Position numbers and translations under genes: made by a program
Source: an uncultured Campylobacter sp.
Lineage (GTDB): Bacteria > Campylobacterota > Campylobacteria > Campylobacterales > Campylobacteraceae
Assembly: GCF_938040115.1 (NCBI RefSeq)
Contig: NZ_CALHXD010000122.1
Span: 1-10,767, forward strand
Length of the DNA stretch: 10,767 nt
Direction: 5' to 3'
Part shown: positions 1 through 5,889 of the stretch, piece by piece
Layout: each line of letters starts with the position of its first letter
Numbering within the stretch: the stretch's first letter is position 1
The notes under the pieces: generated by a model
Databases searched by the model: none
The model's input: the letters and a program-made list of their open reading frames with translations, nothing else
Told to the model about the DNA's origin: nothing

Positions 1-803
1 CCGCCGAATATCGCCTTAAAATCAAAGGCGCTTTTCATGATCATATCAAAGACGGTGGGGAGTTTGTCAAAATTTAAGCAGATCGCGATAAAGGCTAGCA
101 GGATATAGGCAAGTGCCATGAAAGGCACGATATATGAGCTAACCTTGCCGATGACGTGGCTCTTGCTAAAAAACATCACCGCCGCAAATGCCGTTAGGAT
201 AATACCGATACCAACCGGCAAGCCGCTATCGCTAAAGCTCGTAGCGCCAGCGCTTTGGTCGTAGTAAATTTGAAAGGCGGAGGTCATAGTGTAGCTTTGT
301 AGGCCGTTAAATCCGTATGCGTACGTGATGATGAGAATGACGGCAAAAAGGCTCGCCATCCACTTGATGCCCAGGCCGTTTTTGATGTAGTATGCCGGGC
401 CGCCTTTAAAGCCGAATACGTCTTTGGTCTTGTAAATTTGAGCTAGCGTACTCTCGGCAAATGCCGAAGCTGCGCCCAAAAACGCCATCAAACACATCCA
501 AAATAGCGCGCCCGGGCCGCCCGCTACGATAGCAGCGGAGATGCCGGCGATATTTCCGATGCCTACGCGCGAGGCGGTGGAGATCATAAGCGCTTGAAAG
601 GACGTGAGATGGTGCTTGTTGTATTTGTCCTTTTTCTCGACTAAAACCTTGCAAGCCTCGAAAAACATCCTAAACTGCACGAATCTAGTAATATAGCTAA
701 AATAAATACCGGTAAGAACGAGCACGATAACCAAAAAATAGCCGTATAAAAAGTCGTTGGCTAGCGACATCTCGTCGTTCATAAATTTTAAAATTTTATC
801 CAT
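1..803 (-). CDS. AGCS-family sodium (or proton):alanine/glycine symporter, C-terminal part missing at window edge
   Basis: Inner-membrane secondary transporter of the alanine/glycine:cation symporter family, which imports small neutral amino acids with a cation. About 267 codons are visible from the ATG at 803; the frame stays open to base 1, so the 3' end lies outside. After a short N-terminus come hydrophobic helices (about residues 19-40). The family signature lies at about residues 78-124: GIGNIAGISAAIVAGGPGAL, then FWM, and an AFAESTLAQIY stretch. More membrane helices follow. The start lies 20 bases after the P-type ATPase stop, with an AAGGAA rather far upstream, so co-transcription with the metal cluster is likely. 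Its function has no obvious tie to iron. It may be a passenger gene or lie downstream by chance. Family assignment is firm; the substrate is inferred. Confidence 0.93.
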   Translation of the reverse strand, partial: MDKILKFMNDEMSLANDFLYGYFLVIVLVLTGIYFSYITRFVQFRMFFEACKVLVEKKDKYNKHHLTSFQALMISTASRVGIGNIAGISAAIVAGGPGALFWMCLMAFLGAASAFAESTLAQIYKTKDVFGFKGGPAYYIKNGLGIKWMASLFAVILIITYAYGFNGLQSYTMTSAFQIYYDQSAGATSFSDSGLPVGIGIILTAFAAVMFFSKSHVIGKVSSYIVPFMALAYILLAFIAICLNFDKLPTVFDMIMKSAFDFKAIFG

Positions 804-823
804 CAACCGTCATTCCTTCAAAA

Positions 824-2899
824 TTACTTCGCGCCTATCTTGACGCCTTTCATCGAATTTGCCAGCAGTCCGATCGTTGTACCGTTGTGCAAAACGGCCG
901 TTGCGATAGGGTTAAAGAGTCCAAACGTAGCGCCTGCTAGGATGAGCGAGTTTATACCGACGGTAGCGTTAAAATTCGTATTTATCAGCCTCATAGTTTT
1001 ATTTGCGACGTCTTTTGCGACGGCGACTGAGCCGATGTCGTCTTTTAGCAGGCTTATGTCGGCGGTGGCTTTTGCTATATCGGCGCCCTTTTGCATGCTG
1101 ATGCCTACGTGCGCTTTGGTGAGGCTTGGCGCGTCGTTGATGCCGTCTCCGACGAAGGCTACTTTTTTGCCTTCGGCTTTTAGCTGCTCGATGATGCCCG
1201 CTTTATCGGTAGGTAGGCAGTTTGCATAGACTCTATCGATGCCTAGCTCGCTTGCTACCTGATCGGCTTTAGACTGCACGTCGCCCGTTAGCATTATCAG
1301 CTCTTTTACGCCTAGTTTTCGTAGCTTTGCTAGCGTCTGCGCGGCGTTTTCTCGCATGGTGTCGCGCATGGCGATGACGCCTAAGAGCTCTTTGTCGTAG
1401 CCTACGTAAAGTAGCGTGAGTCCGCTGCCTACTTCACTTTTTATGATTTCTTCGTGTTTGCTAAATGAAATTTGCTCGTCGTCCTCTAAAAAATGCCGCG
1501 AGCCGATCACGACCTCTTTGCCGCCTACGTATGTTTTGACTCCGTGAGCAACGATAAACTCGACCTCGTCGTGGTGGATGTGGTGAAAGCCTATCTCGCG
1601 CGCGGCCTTTACGATAGCTTCGGCTACGGGGTGAAAGTAGTGCTCCTCAGCGCTTGCGGTCAAATTTAACAGCTGCGCTTCAGTAAATTCTTTGTTAAAC
1701 GAGTGAACCTTGACGACGCTTAGGCTACCGTGCGTTAGCGTGCCGGTTTTATCAAATACGAAAGTATCGGCGCTCGCTAGCGCTTCGATAGCTTTGGCGC
1801 CTTTTATTAGTACGCCGTTGCGGCCGGCTTTTGAGATGCTTGATTTAAATGCGACGGGAGTGGCTAGCTTTAGCGCGCAGGAGTAGTCCGCCTGCAAGAC
1901 GCTAGCTACGCGGGTCATATCGCGGCTAAGCAGATACGAAACGCCGGCTAGACTTAGCGTCACTGGCACTAGCTTGTCGGCTAGCTTCGTGGCTTTTAGT
2001 CCGACGGCCGATTTTTCGTTTAGCGAGCTTTGGATGTAGGATTTTATCCTAGCAGTCGCGCTCTCGGCTGCTATGCTCTCGGCCCAGATTTTTATGCGCC
2101 CATCCTCGACGACGGTTCCGCTCATAACGCGGTCTCCGCGCTCTTTTTTGACGGGTTCTGCTTCGCCCGTCATCGAGACTTGATTTACGCTTGCGGTGCC
2201 CTCTACGATGTAGCCGTCGATGCCGATGCTCTCGCCCGCGCCGACAACCACGATGTCGCCCACCTTGACGTCGGCGGTCGCGATTTTTTTGAGGGATTTT
2301 TTACCGTGATCATTTATCTCGATCCAGACCTCTTCGATGTTTGGGCGGGCTAGCTCTTTGATGAGGTCGTCGCTGCGGTGCACGGCGCTTTCTTCCATGT
2401 ATTCGCCGATAGTTAGCATGAGATTTGTGCTATTTGCCGCTAAAAAGTCGCGCCTAGCCAGGCTCACGCCAACCGCAGTGGCTTCGAGTACCTTTGAGGT
2501 TATACCCTCGTTTACGGCTTCGCTTGCGCCTTCTTTTAGTAGTGGCGCGGCGGCTATCAGGCTAGCCATAGCTTTTACGCCGTTGCTATTTATGAGAGGC
2601 GTGATGGCTAGAGCCGTTGCTGCCTTGTAAATTTCAGCCTTGCTCGGGCTATTTTTGCGCTTGTTTAAATTTGCGATCGGCAAATTTTCGATGAACTCTT
2701 TGATCTCGTTTAAATTTGACTCAAAGCCGACGATAATACTTTTTGCTTTTTTGTTTACCCTGACGCTTTTTGCGTACCTAAACTCCGAAATTTGAGCCTC
2801 CAGGCGGCTCTCGTCACAGTCCTCGCCGATGCGTTCGCAGACGAAGCGCACGCGGTTTTTAGTCAGGTGCGCGATGCGAACATTATTTTTGGGAGTCAA
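824..2899 (-). CDS. fezB: P1B-type heavy-metal ATPase with SCALKLATP motif, FezB-like (putative ferrosome iron pump)
   Basis: Metal-translocating P-type ATPase, 691 aa. Visible motifs: TGEAEP at 244-249 (actuator domain), DKTGT with phosphorylated D383, HP at 423-424 (nucleotide-binding domain), MLTGD at 536-540 and GDGIND at 584-589. The membrane metal-site motif, CPC or SPC in copper, zinc and cobalt pumps, is S340-C-A-L-K-L-A-T-P348. The N-terminal 75 residues look like a degenerate HMA fold with NRVRF and no CxxC. As I recall the literature, SCA-type pumps form the P1B-6 group that includes FezB, the ferrosome ATPase; this assignment is not computed here. The start is TTG: no in-frame ATG lies nearby, an AAAGG stands at good spacing, and it overlaps the previous gene by 17 bases, suggesting translational coupling. 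Iron is the likely cargo because of the neighbours. A plain efflux pump for another divalent metal is the alternative. Confidence 0.85.
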   Translation of the reverse strand: MTPKNNVRIAHLTKNRVRFVCERIGEDCDESRLEAQISEFRYAKSVRVNKKAKSIIVGFESNLNEIKEFIENLPIANLNKRKNSPSKAEIYKAATALAITPLINSNGVKAMASLIAAAPLLKEGASEAVNEGITSKVLEATAVGVSLARRDFLAANSTNLMLTIGEYMEESAVHRSDDLIKELARPNIEEVWIEINDHGKKSLKKIATADVKVGDIVVVGAGESIGIDGYIVEGTASVNQVSMTGEAEPVKKERGDRVMSGTVVEDGRIKIWAESIAAESATARIKSYIQSSLNEKSAVGLKATKLADKLVPVTLSLAGVSYLLSRDMTRVASVLQADYSCALKLATPVAFKSSISKAGRNGVLIKGAKAIEALASADTFVFDKTGTLTHGSLSVVKVHSFNKEFTEAQLLNLTASAEEHYFHPVAEAIVKAAREIGFHHIHHDEVEFIVAHGVKTYVGGKEVVIGSRHFLEDDEQISFSKHEEIIKSEVGSGLTLLYVGYDKELLGVIAMRDTMRENAAQTLAKLRKLGVKELIMLTGDVQSKADQVASELGIDRVYANCLPTDKAGIIEQLKAEGKKVAFVGDGINDAPSLTKAHVGISMQKGADIAKATADISLLKDDIGSVAVAKDVANKTMRLINTNFNATVGINSLILAGATFGLFNPIATAVLHNGTTIGLLANSMKGVKIGAK

Positions 2900-3227
2900 T
2901 TTCGGCCTTTACATCTTCAAATCGCTCTTTTAGTTCTTCAAATCCTGCTTGAAGCAAATTTGATCCTTTTGCGATAGCTGAAAATAGCGCTTTTTGCGCG
3001 TTTTCGTTTGTTAGCACGTATGCCACGACGCCGCCTATGAGCGCACCTTTTATAAAGCCTGCCGCATTAAAATTTGCAGGGATGAAGTCCTTTAGTGCGT
3101 CGTTTATACCGCGATCAAAAGCGCTTGGCGCGCCGGTAGTCTTTACCGTCGTAGTCGTAGTCGTCGTGCTGCCGTCATCGTTTAGCTGATTTACTGTTTG
3201 AGTTTGATTGATGTATGGGTTTTTCAT
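2883..3227 (-). CDS. Small glycine-zipper membrane protein with threonine-rich N-terminus, fez-cluster component
   Basis: A protein of 114 aa. The open frame extends upstream to 3353, but the ATG at 3227 is the better start. It has a strong AGAGGAAAG ribosome site and forms an ATGA overlap with the preceding stop. The N-terminus is polar with seven consecutive threonines (about 21-27), encoded by a GTC/GTA-type trinucleotide run on the plus strand. One membrane segment at about 56-73 carries a glycine zipper (GALIGGVVAY). After it comes a charged amphipathic helix (about 77-112, FEELKERFEDVKAEI) of YtxH-like appearance. No catalytic motif is seen. The gene is embedded between two cluster genes and overlaps the ATPase start, so it is probably made in step with the ATPase. 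A role as partner, scaffold or membrane-shaping subunit is inferred. Confidence 0.8.
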   Translation of the reverse strand: MKNPYINQTQTVNQLNDDGSTTTTTTTVKTTGAPSAFDRGINDALKDFIPANFNAAGFIKGALIGGVVAYVLTNENAQKALFSAIAKGSNLLQAGFEELKERFEDVKAEIDSQK

Positions 3228-3529
3228 TTGCTTTCCTCTAAATTTTTGATTAGTTTCTCCGTCGCAACCACGCCTGCGATACCGACGGCAACGGTTGCCG
3301 CAGCCGCAAGATAGCGTGCCGAGACTAGTTTGTTTGATGCGCTGATAGCGCACGCCGTGACGATACCGCCTTGGATAGCGATTTTAGTCGTTTTGGCTAC
3401 GGCCTGCGTCTTGCTGACCTTGCCTTTTTTATAGTTTAGTATTTCTACGCCGCCCGCTGCTATCGCGCCGATTAGCGCGCCGCTTATCATATGATCTACT
3501 GGGAGTCTGGTTGTTGATGTTAAATTCAT
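3224..3529 (-). CDS. Small multi-spanning glycine-rich membrane protein, fez-cluster component
   Basis: A protein of 101 aa with three hydrophobic stretches: about 14-32 (ISGALIGAIAAGGVEIL), about 47-65 (KIAIQGGIVTACAISAS) and about 72-90 (LAAAATVAVGIAGVVAT). They are joined by short lysine-rich segments. Small residues (G/A) spaced four apart suggest tight helix packing in the membrane. I do not recognise a named family; in size and texture it resembles small organelle-membrane proteins such as those of magnetosomes, but that is only an analogy. It has an AAAGG ribosome site, starts 12 bases after the preceding stop, and its stop overlaps the next start as ATGA. Its position inside the operon is the main clue to its role, probably as a structural membrane component. 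Confidence 0.8.
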   Translation of the reverse strand: MNLTSTTRLPVDHMISGALIGAIAAGGVEILNYKKGKVSKTQAVAKTTKIAIQGGIVTACAISASNKLVSARYLAAAATVAVGIAGVVATEKLIKNLEESK

Positions 3530-3541
3530 TCTATACCTTTA

Positions 3542-3934
3542 TTATTTTTCTAAATTCGGTTCAAGCGCGTTTGCGATATCTTCGGCTAGGCTTTCGGTTT
3601 GCTCGGCTGCTTTTGCCGGAGCTTTTTTAGCTCTTGGAGCGCTTTTTTTCTTAGATTTTGTTTTTTTGGCTTCTTTTTCAGCGGCTACTTCGGCGCTCGT
3701 GCGTCTTTTGCGTTTTTTAGTTTCGGTTTCTTCTTCGCTTGTTTTAGCAAATTTTTTCTCGGCGTACTCTTTTGCTTCGCCTATTTTTTTCTCGGCAAAT
3801 TCTTTTGCGTTTTCGGCAAACTCTTTGCCTTTATCTAGTCCGCTTTCAAGGGTTGATTTGATTTTGTCTTTGTTGTTAAAAGCCGCGACGGCTAAACCTC
3901 CTAAGATTGCTCCTGCGATAAACGGTAATGCCAT
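3542..3934 (-). CDS. YtxH-like single-pass membrane protein with amphipathic repeats and lysine-rich tail, fez-cluster component
   Basis: A protein of 130 aa. The N-terminus is a membrane helix with a glycine zipper (AGAILGGLAVAAF, about 7-19). Next comes a highly charged helix at about 22-65, with recurring units such as KEFAENA, KEFAEKK and KEYAEKK about eleven residues apart, as in apolipoprotein- or LEA-like amphipathic helices. Then follows a strongly basic Lys/Ala segment (about 72-110) and a short acidic end. The ribosome site is AAGGA with good spacing. This build fits a protein anchored in a membrane that lines or bends it, or that binds an acidic partner such as phosphate or nucleic acid. 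That reading is inference; the sequence shows only the architecture. Low-complexity composition makes homology calls unreliable. Confidence 0.8.
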   Translation of the reverse strand: MALPFIAGAILGGLAVAAFNNKDKIKSTLESGLDKGKEFAENAKEFAEKKIGEAKEYAEKKFAKTSEEETETKKRKRRTSAEVAAEKEAKKTKSKKKSAPRAKKAPAKAAEQTESLAEDIANALEPNLEK

Positions 3935-3956
3935 TTTTTATCCTTTATGTTGAATT

Positions 3957-4604
3957 TTATTCTTTATCTTTATTTTTGTCTAAATTTTTACTGAGCATCA
4001 TGCTAGCTAGTCCGCCAAGCGCCAAACCGCCGAAAAATGAAAAATTCGGATTGTTTAAAAGCGCGATAGCGTCCTCTTTGCTGCCTTGTCCAGAGCCTAT
4101 GCGCTCTAGCGTTTGGCTGATTTGATTAAAGCTGCTTGGATCAAAAGCGTTTAAGATATTTTCGCTCGGATTTTGAGCCGTTTGCGCTTGCTCCTCTTGG
4201 TTTGCATTATCCGCTCCTTGAAACTGCGCGGCTAAAATTTGAGCCAGTTTTGCTTTGAGAGCCGGAATGTATTCGTTGTTTGACGTAGCCCAGAGCCTAA
4301 AGCAGACGTCTTTAAAGTTTTCATCGCTCAGGCTGTCGGTCAAATTTTCATAAAACGCATTTAGCTCAAGCTCGTAGTTTAGCGCTTTTATAAAACAAGC
4401 ATCAAGATCCTCGCACGCTAAAGCGCAAAAAACTTGCGAGTCGGCGGGGTCTGCGTATGGCTTTAAAAGCTCTAGCCCACTTTGCCTCACCGCTAAAATT
4501 TGATCAAAAATTTCATCTTTTTTGCAGACGTTTTCGTAAAATTTTACTCCCTGCGACTCTAGTAAAAACACCGCATTTGCGGCTTGCTTTAGCTCCTCGT
4601 TCAT
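3957..4604 (-). CDS. Ferritin-like helical-domain protein with C-terminal membrane anchor, fez-cluster component
   Basis: A protein of 215 aa. Residues 1-122 predict as four helices: about 4-26, 32-50, 65-92 and 96-122. Acidic residues lie on helix faces where diiron carboxylate proteins have them: E16, E24, the YELELNAFYENL stretch with E78, E80 and E86, and E111 in SNNEYIPAL. The usual ExxH is not intact, so iron binding is uncertain. The texture is closest to DUF2202/rubrerythrin-like proteins. A Gln/Asn-rich linker (about 128-160) leads to a glycine-rich membrane segment (about 188-204, FSFFGGLALGGLASMML) and a charged tail. The start overlaps the preceding stop as ATGA. I infer a membrane-tethered iron-binding or scaffold protein. 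A plain helical bundle without metal is the alternative. Confidence 0.75.
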   Translation of the reverse strand: MNEELKQAANAVFLLESQGVKFYENVCKKDEIFDQILAVRQSGLELLKPYADPADSQVFCALACEDLDACFIKALNYELELNAFYENLTDSLSDENFKDVCFRLWATSNNEYIPALKAKLAQILAAQFQGADNANQEEQAQTAQNPSENILNAFDPSSFNQISQTLERIGSGQGSKEDAIALLNNPNFSFFGGLALGGLASMMLSKNLDKNKDKE

Positions 4605-4942
4605 CTTGCGCCGCCAGTAGCTTTTTGAGCTAGATTATTGATGAGGGCTGAAATTTCGTGTAAATTTTCGCCTTTTAGCAGATCGTCCCACATCTTTTTC
4701 GGGAAAACTTCGTGGTCGTACTCAATCGTTGCAGAGCCGATTAGCTTATTAAATTTGACGTTTTTTATGCCGTCTATTTGCTTGATCGTTTGATCTATTT
4801 TTTCTAACGGCAAGCTGTCCGCTTCTTTTTTGATATCGCTGCTGACGCGGACTCTTAGGCGGCCTGCGACGTGGTGGATCGGCGTGAAATACGAAGCTAT
4901 GCGTAAGACTAACTCCGATGGTATATGTGGCGCTGCGCTCAT
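4601..4942 (-). CDS. Stand-alone HMA-like protein lacking CxxC, first gene of the fez-like operon
   Basis: A soluble-looking protein of 113 aa. Residues about 20-78 have the beta-alpha-beta pattern of a heavy-metal-associated domain: HHVAGRLRVRV, then a helix ending IDGIKNVKFNK, then GSATIEYD. The CxxC metal loop of copper chaperones is replaced by the GRLR segment. The same arrangement occurs at the N-terminus of the ATPase in this cluster (LTKNRVRF ... VRVNKKAKSIIVGF), so the two domains look paralogous. Fez operons are known to include an HMA-type protein besides the ATPase; which fez letter applies here I cannot say. It has a strong AAAGGAGA ribosome site and lies just behind a -10 box, so it leads the operon. 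Probable role: adaptor for or regulator of the ATPase, or iron handling. Confidence 0.83.
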   Translation of the reverse strand: MSAAPHIPSELVLRIASYFTPIHHVAGRLRVRVSSDIKKEADSLPLEKIDQTIKQIDGIKNVKFNKLIGSATIEYDHEVFPKKMWDDLLKGENLHEISALINNLAQKATGGAR

Positions 4943-4965
4943 GTTTCTCCTTTGTTTTTTGACGT

Positions 4966-4971
4966 ATTATC
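4966..4971 (-). promoter_or_regulatory. Probable -10 box of the fez-like operon
   Basis: On the minus strand the sequence reads GATAAT, with AT-rich DNA upstream in the Campylobacter style where the -35 box is weak. It would start transcription near 4958, leaving a leader of about 16 bases with the AAAGGAGA ribosome site. It sits in the 109-base gap between the Fur-family gene and the HMA-like gene. Read-through from the regulator gene is also possible. Confidence 0.5.
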
Positions 4972-5014
4972 TATTTGCTACGCTTAAATTTAACTGAAAC
5001 TTTTTTGCATATCG

Positions 5015-5035
5015 TTATCAAATCATTTTTGATAA
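5015..5035. promoter_or_regulatory. Perfect 8-bp inverted repeat, candidate operator for the adjacent Fur-family regulator
   Basis: The arms TTATCAAA (5015-5022) and TTTGATAA (5028-5035) are exact reverse complements around a 5-base centre. Neither strand has a T-run after it, so it is a poor intrinsic terminator. It lies between the Fur-family gene and the operon it would control, about 65 bases upstream of the predicted transcription start. The AT-rich GATAA-type arms suit Fur-family proteins, though the spacing is not the classic 7-1-7 Fur or PerR box. One arm sequence recurs at 5473-5480, at the start of the regulator gene. Confidence 0.55.
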
Positions 5036-5051
5036 AGAGGCGCAAAAAATG

Positions 5052-5489
5052 CTATTTGTTTTGACACTTTGGACAAATTCCGTATAAAATCATCGCATGG
5101 CCTTCGAGTTTGAAACCTAAATTTAAACAAATTTGCTCTTGTTTTTCTTCTATATATTTATCGAAAAAACTCTCCGCCACGCCGCATTTTATGCAGATTA
5201 GATGGTCGTGATGCGACTTTAAATTTAGCTCGAATCTATTTATCCCGCTCTCTTCAAAGCTAAGAACGAGTCCGAAATCCTGCAAAAAATTTAAAAACTG
5301 ATAGATCGCCGTGAGGCTCACGTTTCGTCTAAATTCGCTTTTGATCTTATTTTGTATTTCGCTCGCACTAAGGTGCTCGTCGCTGGAAAATAAAATTTTT
5401 AAAATTTGCTCTTTTGCGGCGGAATTTTTATATCCGTAATCCCGTAAAAGCTCTAAAAATTTCATATAAAATTTATCAAAAGTGTGCAT
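5052..5489 (-). CDS. Fur-family metal- or peroxide-responsive transcriptional regulator
   Basis: A DNA-binding repressor or activator of the Fur superfamily, 145 aa. An N-terminal winged helix spans about 18-85, with recognition helix VSLTAIYQFLNFLQDFGLV; the usual TVYR arginine is Q here. A dimerisation domain follows, with HHDHLIC at 93-99. Two CxxC pairs (C99/C102 and C139/C142) should hold the structural zinc as in Fur, PerR and Zur. Which metal or signal it senses cannot be read from this alone. The ATG at 5489 lacks a good ribosome site, and the methionine at codon 9 is a possible alternative start. It lies directly upstream of, and on the same strand as, the fez-like operon, so it is the obvious candidate regulator. 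In known ferrosome systems, fez expression responds to iron starvation. Confidence 0.93.
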   Translation of the reverse strand: MHTFDKFYMKFLELLRDYGYKNSAAKEQILKILFSSDEHLSASEIQNKIKSEFRRNVSLTAIYQFLNFLQDFGLVLSFEESGINRFELNLKSHHDHLICIKCGVAESFFDKYIEEKQEQICLNLGFKLEGHAMILYGICPKCQNK

Positions 5490-5524
5490 TTTGCCGCCGT
5501 TTCAGCCAATTAAAATTAATTTTT

Positions 5525-5530
5525 ATTATA
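5525..5530 (-). promoter_or_regulatory. -10 box of the Fur-family gene
   Basis: A perfect TATAAT on the minus strand, preceded by a T-rich stretch. It predicts a transcript start near 5518 and a leader of about 29 bases. The start point falls within the palindrome AAAATTAATTTT (5512-5523), which could allow autoregulation. Confidence 0.6.
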
Positions 5531-5617
5531 GTAAAAAAAAGCTGATAATGCGATAAATTTAAGACCAATTCTCAAAAAATGGGGATTTTGACTAAGCGGT
5601 TATAAAGGTTATTTTGG

Positions 5618-5623
5618 CATAAT
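5618..5623 (+). promoter_or_regulatory. Extended -10 promoter of the small acidic protein gene
   Basis: TGGCATAAT (5615-5623) matches an extended -10 element. It predicts transcription from about 5630 and a short leader containing the AAAAGGGAAG ribosome site. Confidence 0.5.
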
Positions 5624-5649
5624 TCCGCAAAAATTTTAAAAGGGAAGCC

Positions 5650-5859
5650 ATGACATACGACGAACTAGAGCTTGAAGCGGTTTTGCTGGAGGTTTTGGAA
5701 AACCGAGGTAACTTTGAATCGCTTGACGATGAAGAGCTTTTCGAGCTTATCGAAGAGGTCGCAAAATACACGGACGGAGACTATGAAGAAGCGTTTGAAT
5801 ATATGACGCAGTTTTCGCCAATCAACAAAAAGAGATTCGTCTCTCTTTATACGGTTTAG
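5650..5859 (+). CDS. Small acidic protein of unknown function
   Basis: A protein of 69 aa with no signal peptide or membrane segment, probably cytoplasmic. It is very acidic through most of its length (ELELEAVLLEVLENR; LDDEELFELIEEVAKY; DGDYEEAFEYM) and ends in a more basic, aromatic tail (KKRFVSLYTV). It appears all helical. A good ribosome site (AAGGGAAG), an extended -10 promoter and a terminator overlapping its stop codon show that it is a real, single-gene transcript. I do not recognise the family and see no metal-ligand motif. Transcription diverges from the Fur-family gene, so the two share a 160-base upstream region and may share control. Confidence 0.8.
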   Translation: MTYDELELEAVLLEVLENRGNFESLDDEELFELIEEVAKYTDGDYEEAFEYMTQFSPINKKRFVSLYTV

Positions 5860-5885
5860 CCGCTAGGCCAAACCGTTTTTTCCTT
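5851..5885 (+). terminator. Intrinsic terminator of the small acidic protein gene
   Basis: ACGGTTTAGCC pairs with GGCCAAACCGT, with one A-C mismatch and a four-base loop, followed by six T residues. The stop codon lies inside the left arm. No T-run follows on the other strand, so it would at best weakly stop the converging SYLF gene. Confidence 0.85.
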
Positions 5886-5889
5886 TTAA

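Noticed and set aside
406..654. An 82-codon minus-strand open frame inside the symporter gene
   Set aside because: It is a shifted frame of the AGCS gene, whose family signature is clear in the other frame.
840..2630. Several plus-strand open frames opposite the ATPase gene
   Set aside because: They are antisense shadows of a strong, motif-complete gene and have no recognisable domains.
3228..3353. N-terminal extension of the threonine-rich small protein to an ATG at 3353
   Set aside because: It overlaps the previous gene in another frame and is basic and Cys/Arg-rich, unlike the rest. The ATG at 3227 has a strong ribosome site and an ATGA overlap.
3599..4125. Plus-strand open frames rich in Phe and Ser opposite the small membrane protein genes
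   Set aside because: Their composition is the complement of Lys/Glu codons on the real strand.
5015..5035. Reading the palindrome as an intrinsic terminator of the Fur-family gene
   Set aside because: The stem is AT-rich and no T-run follows on either strand.
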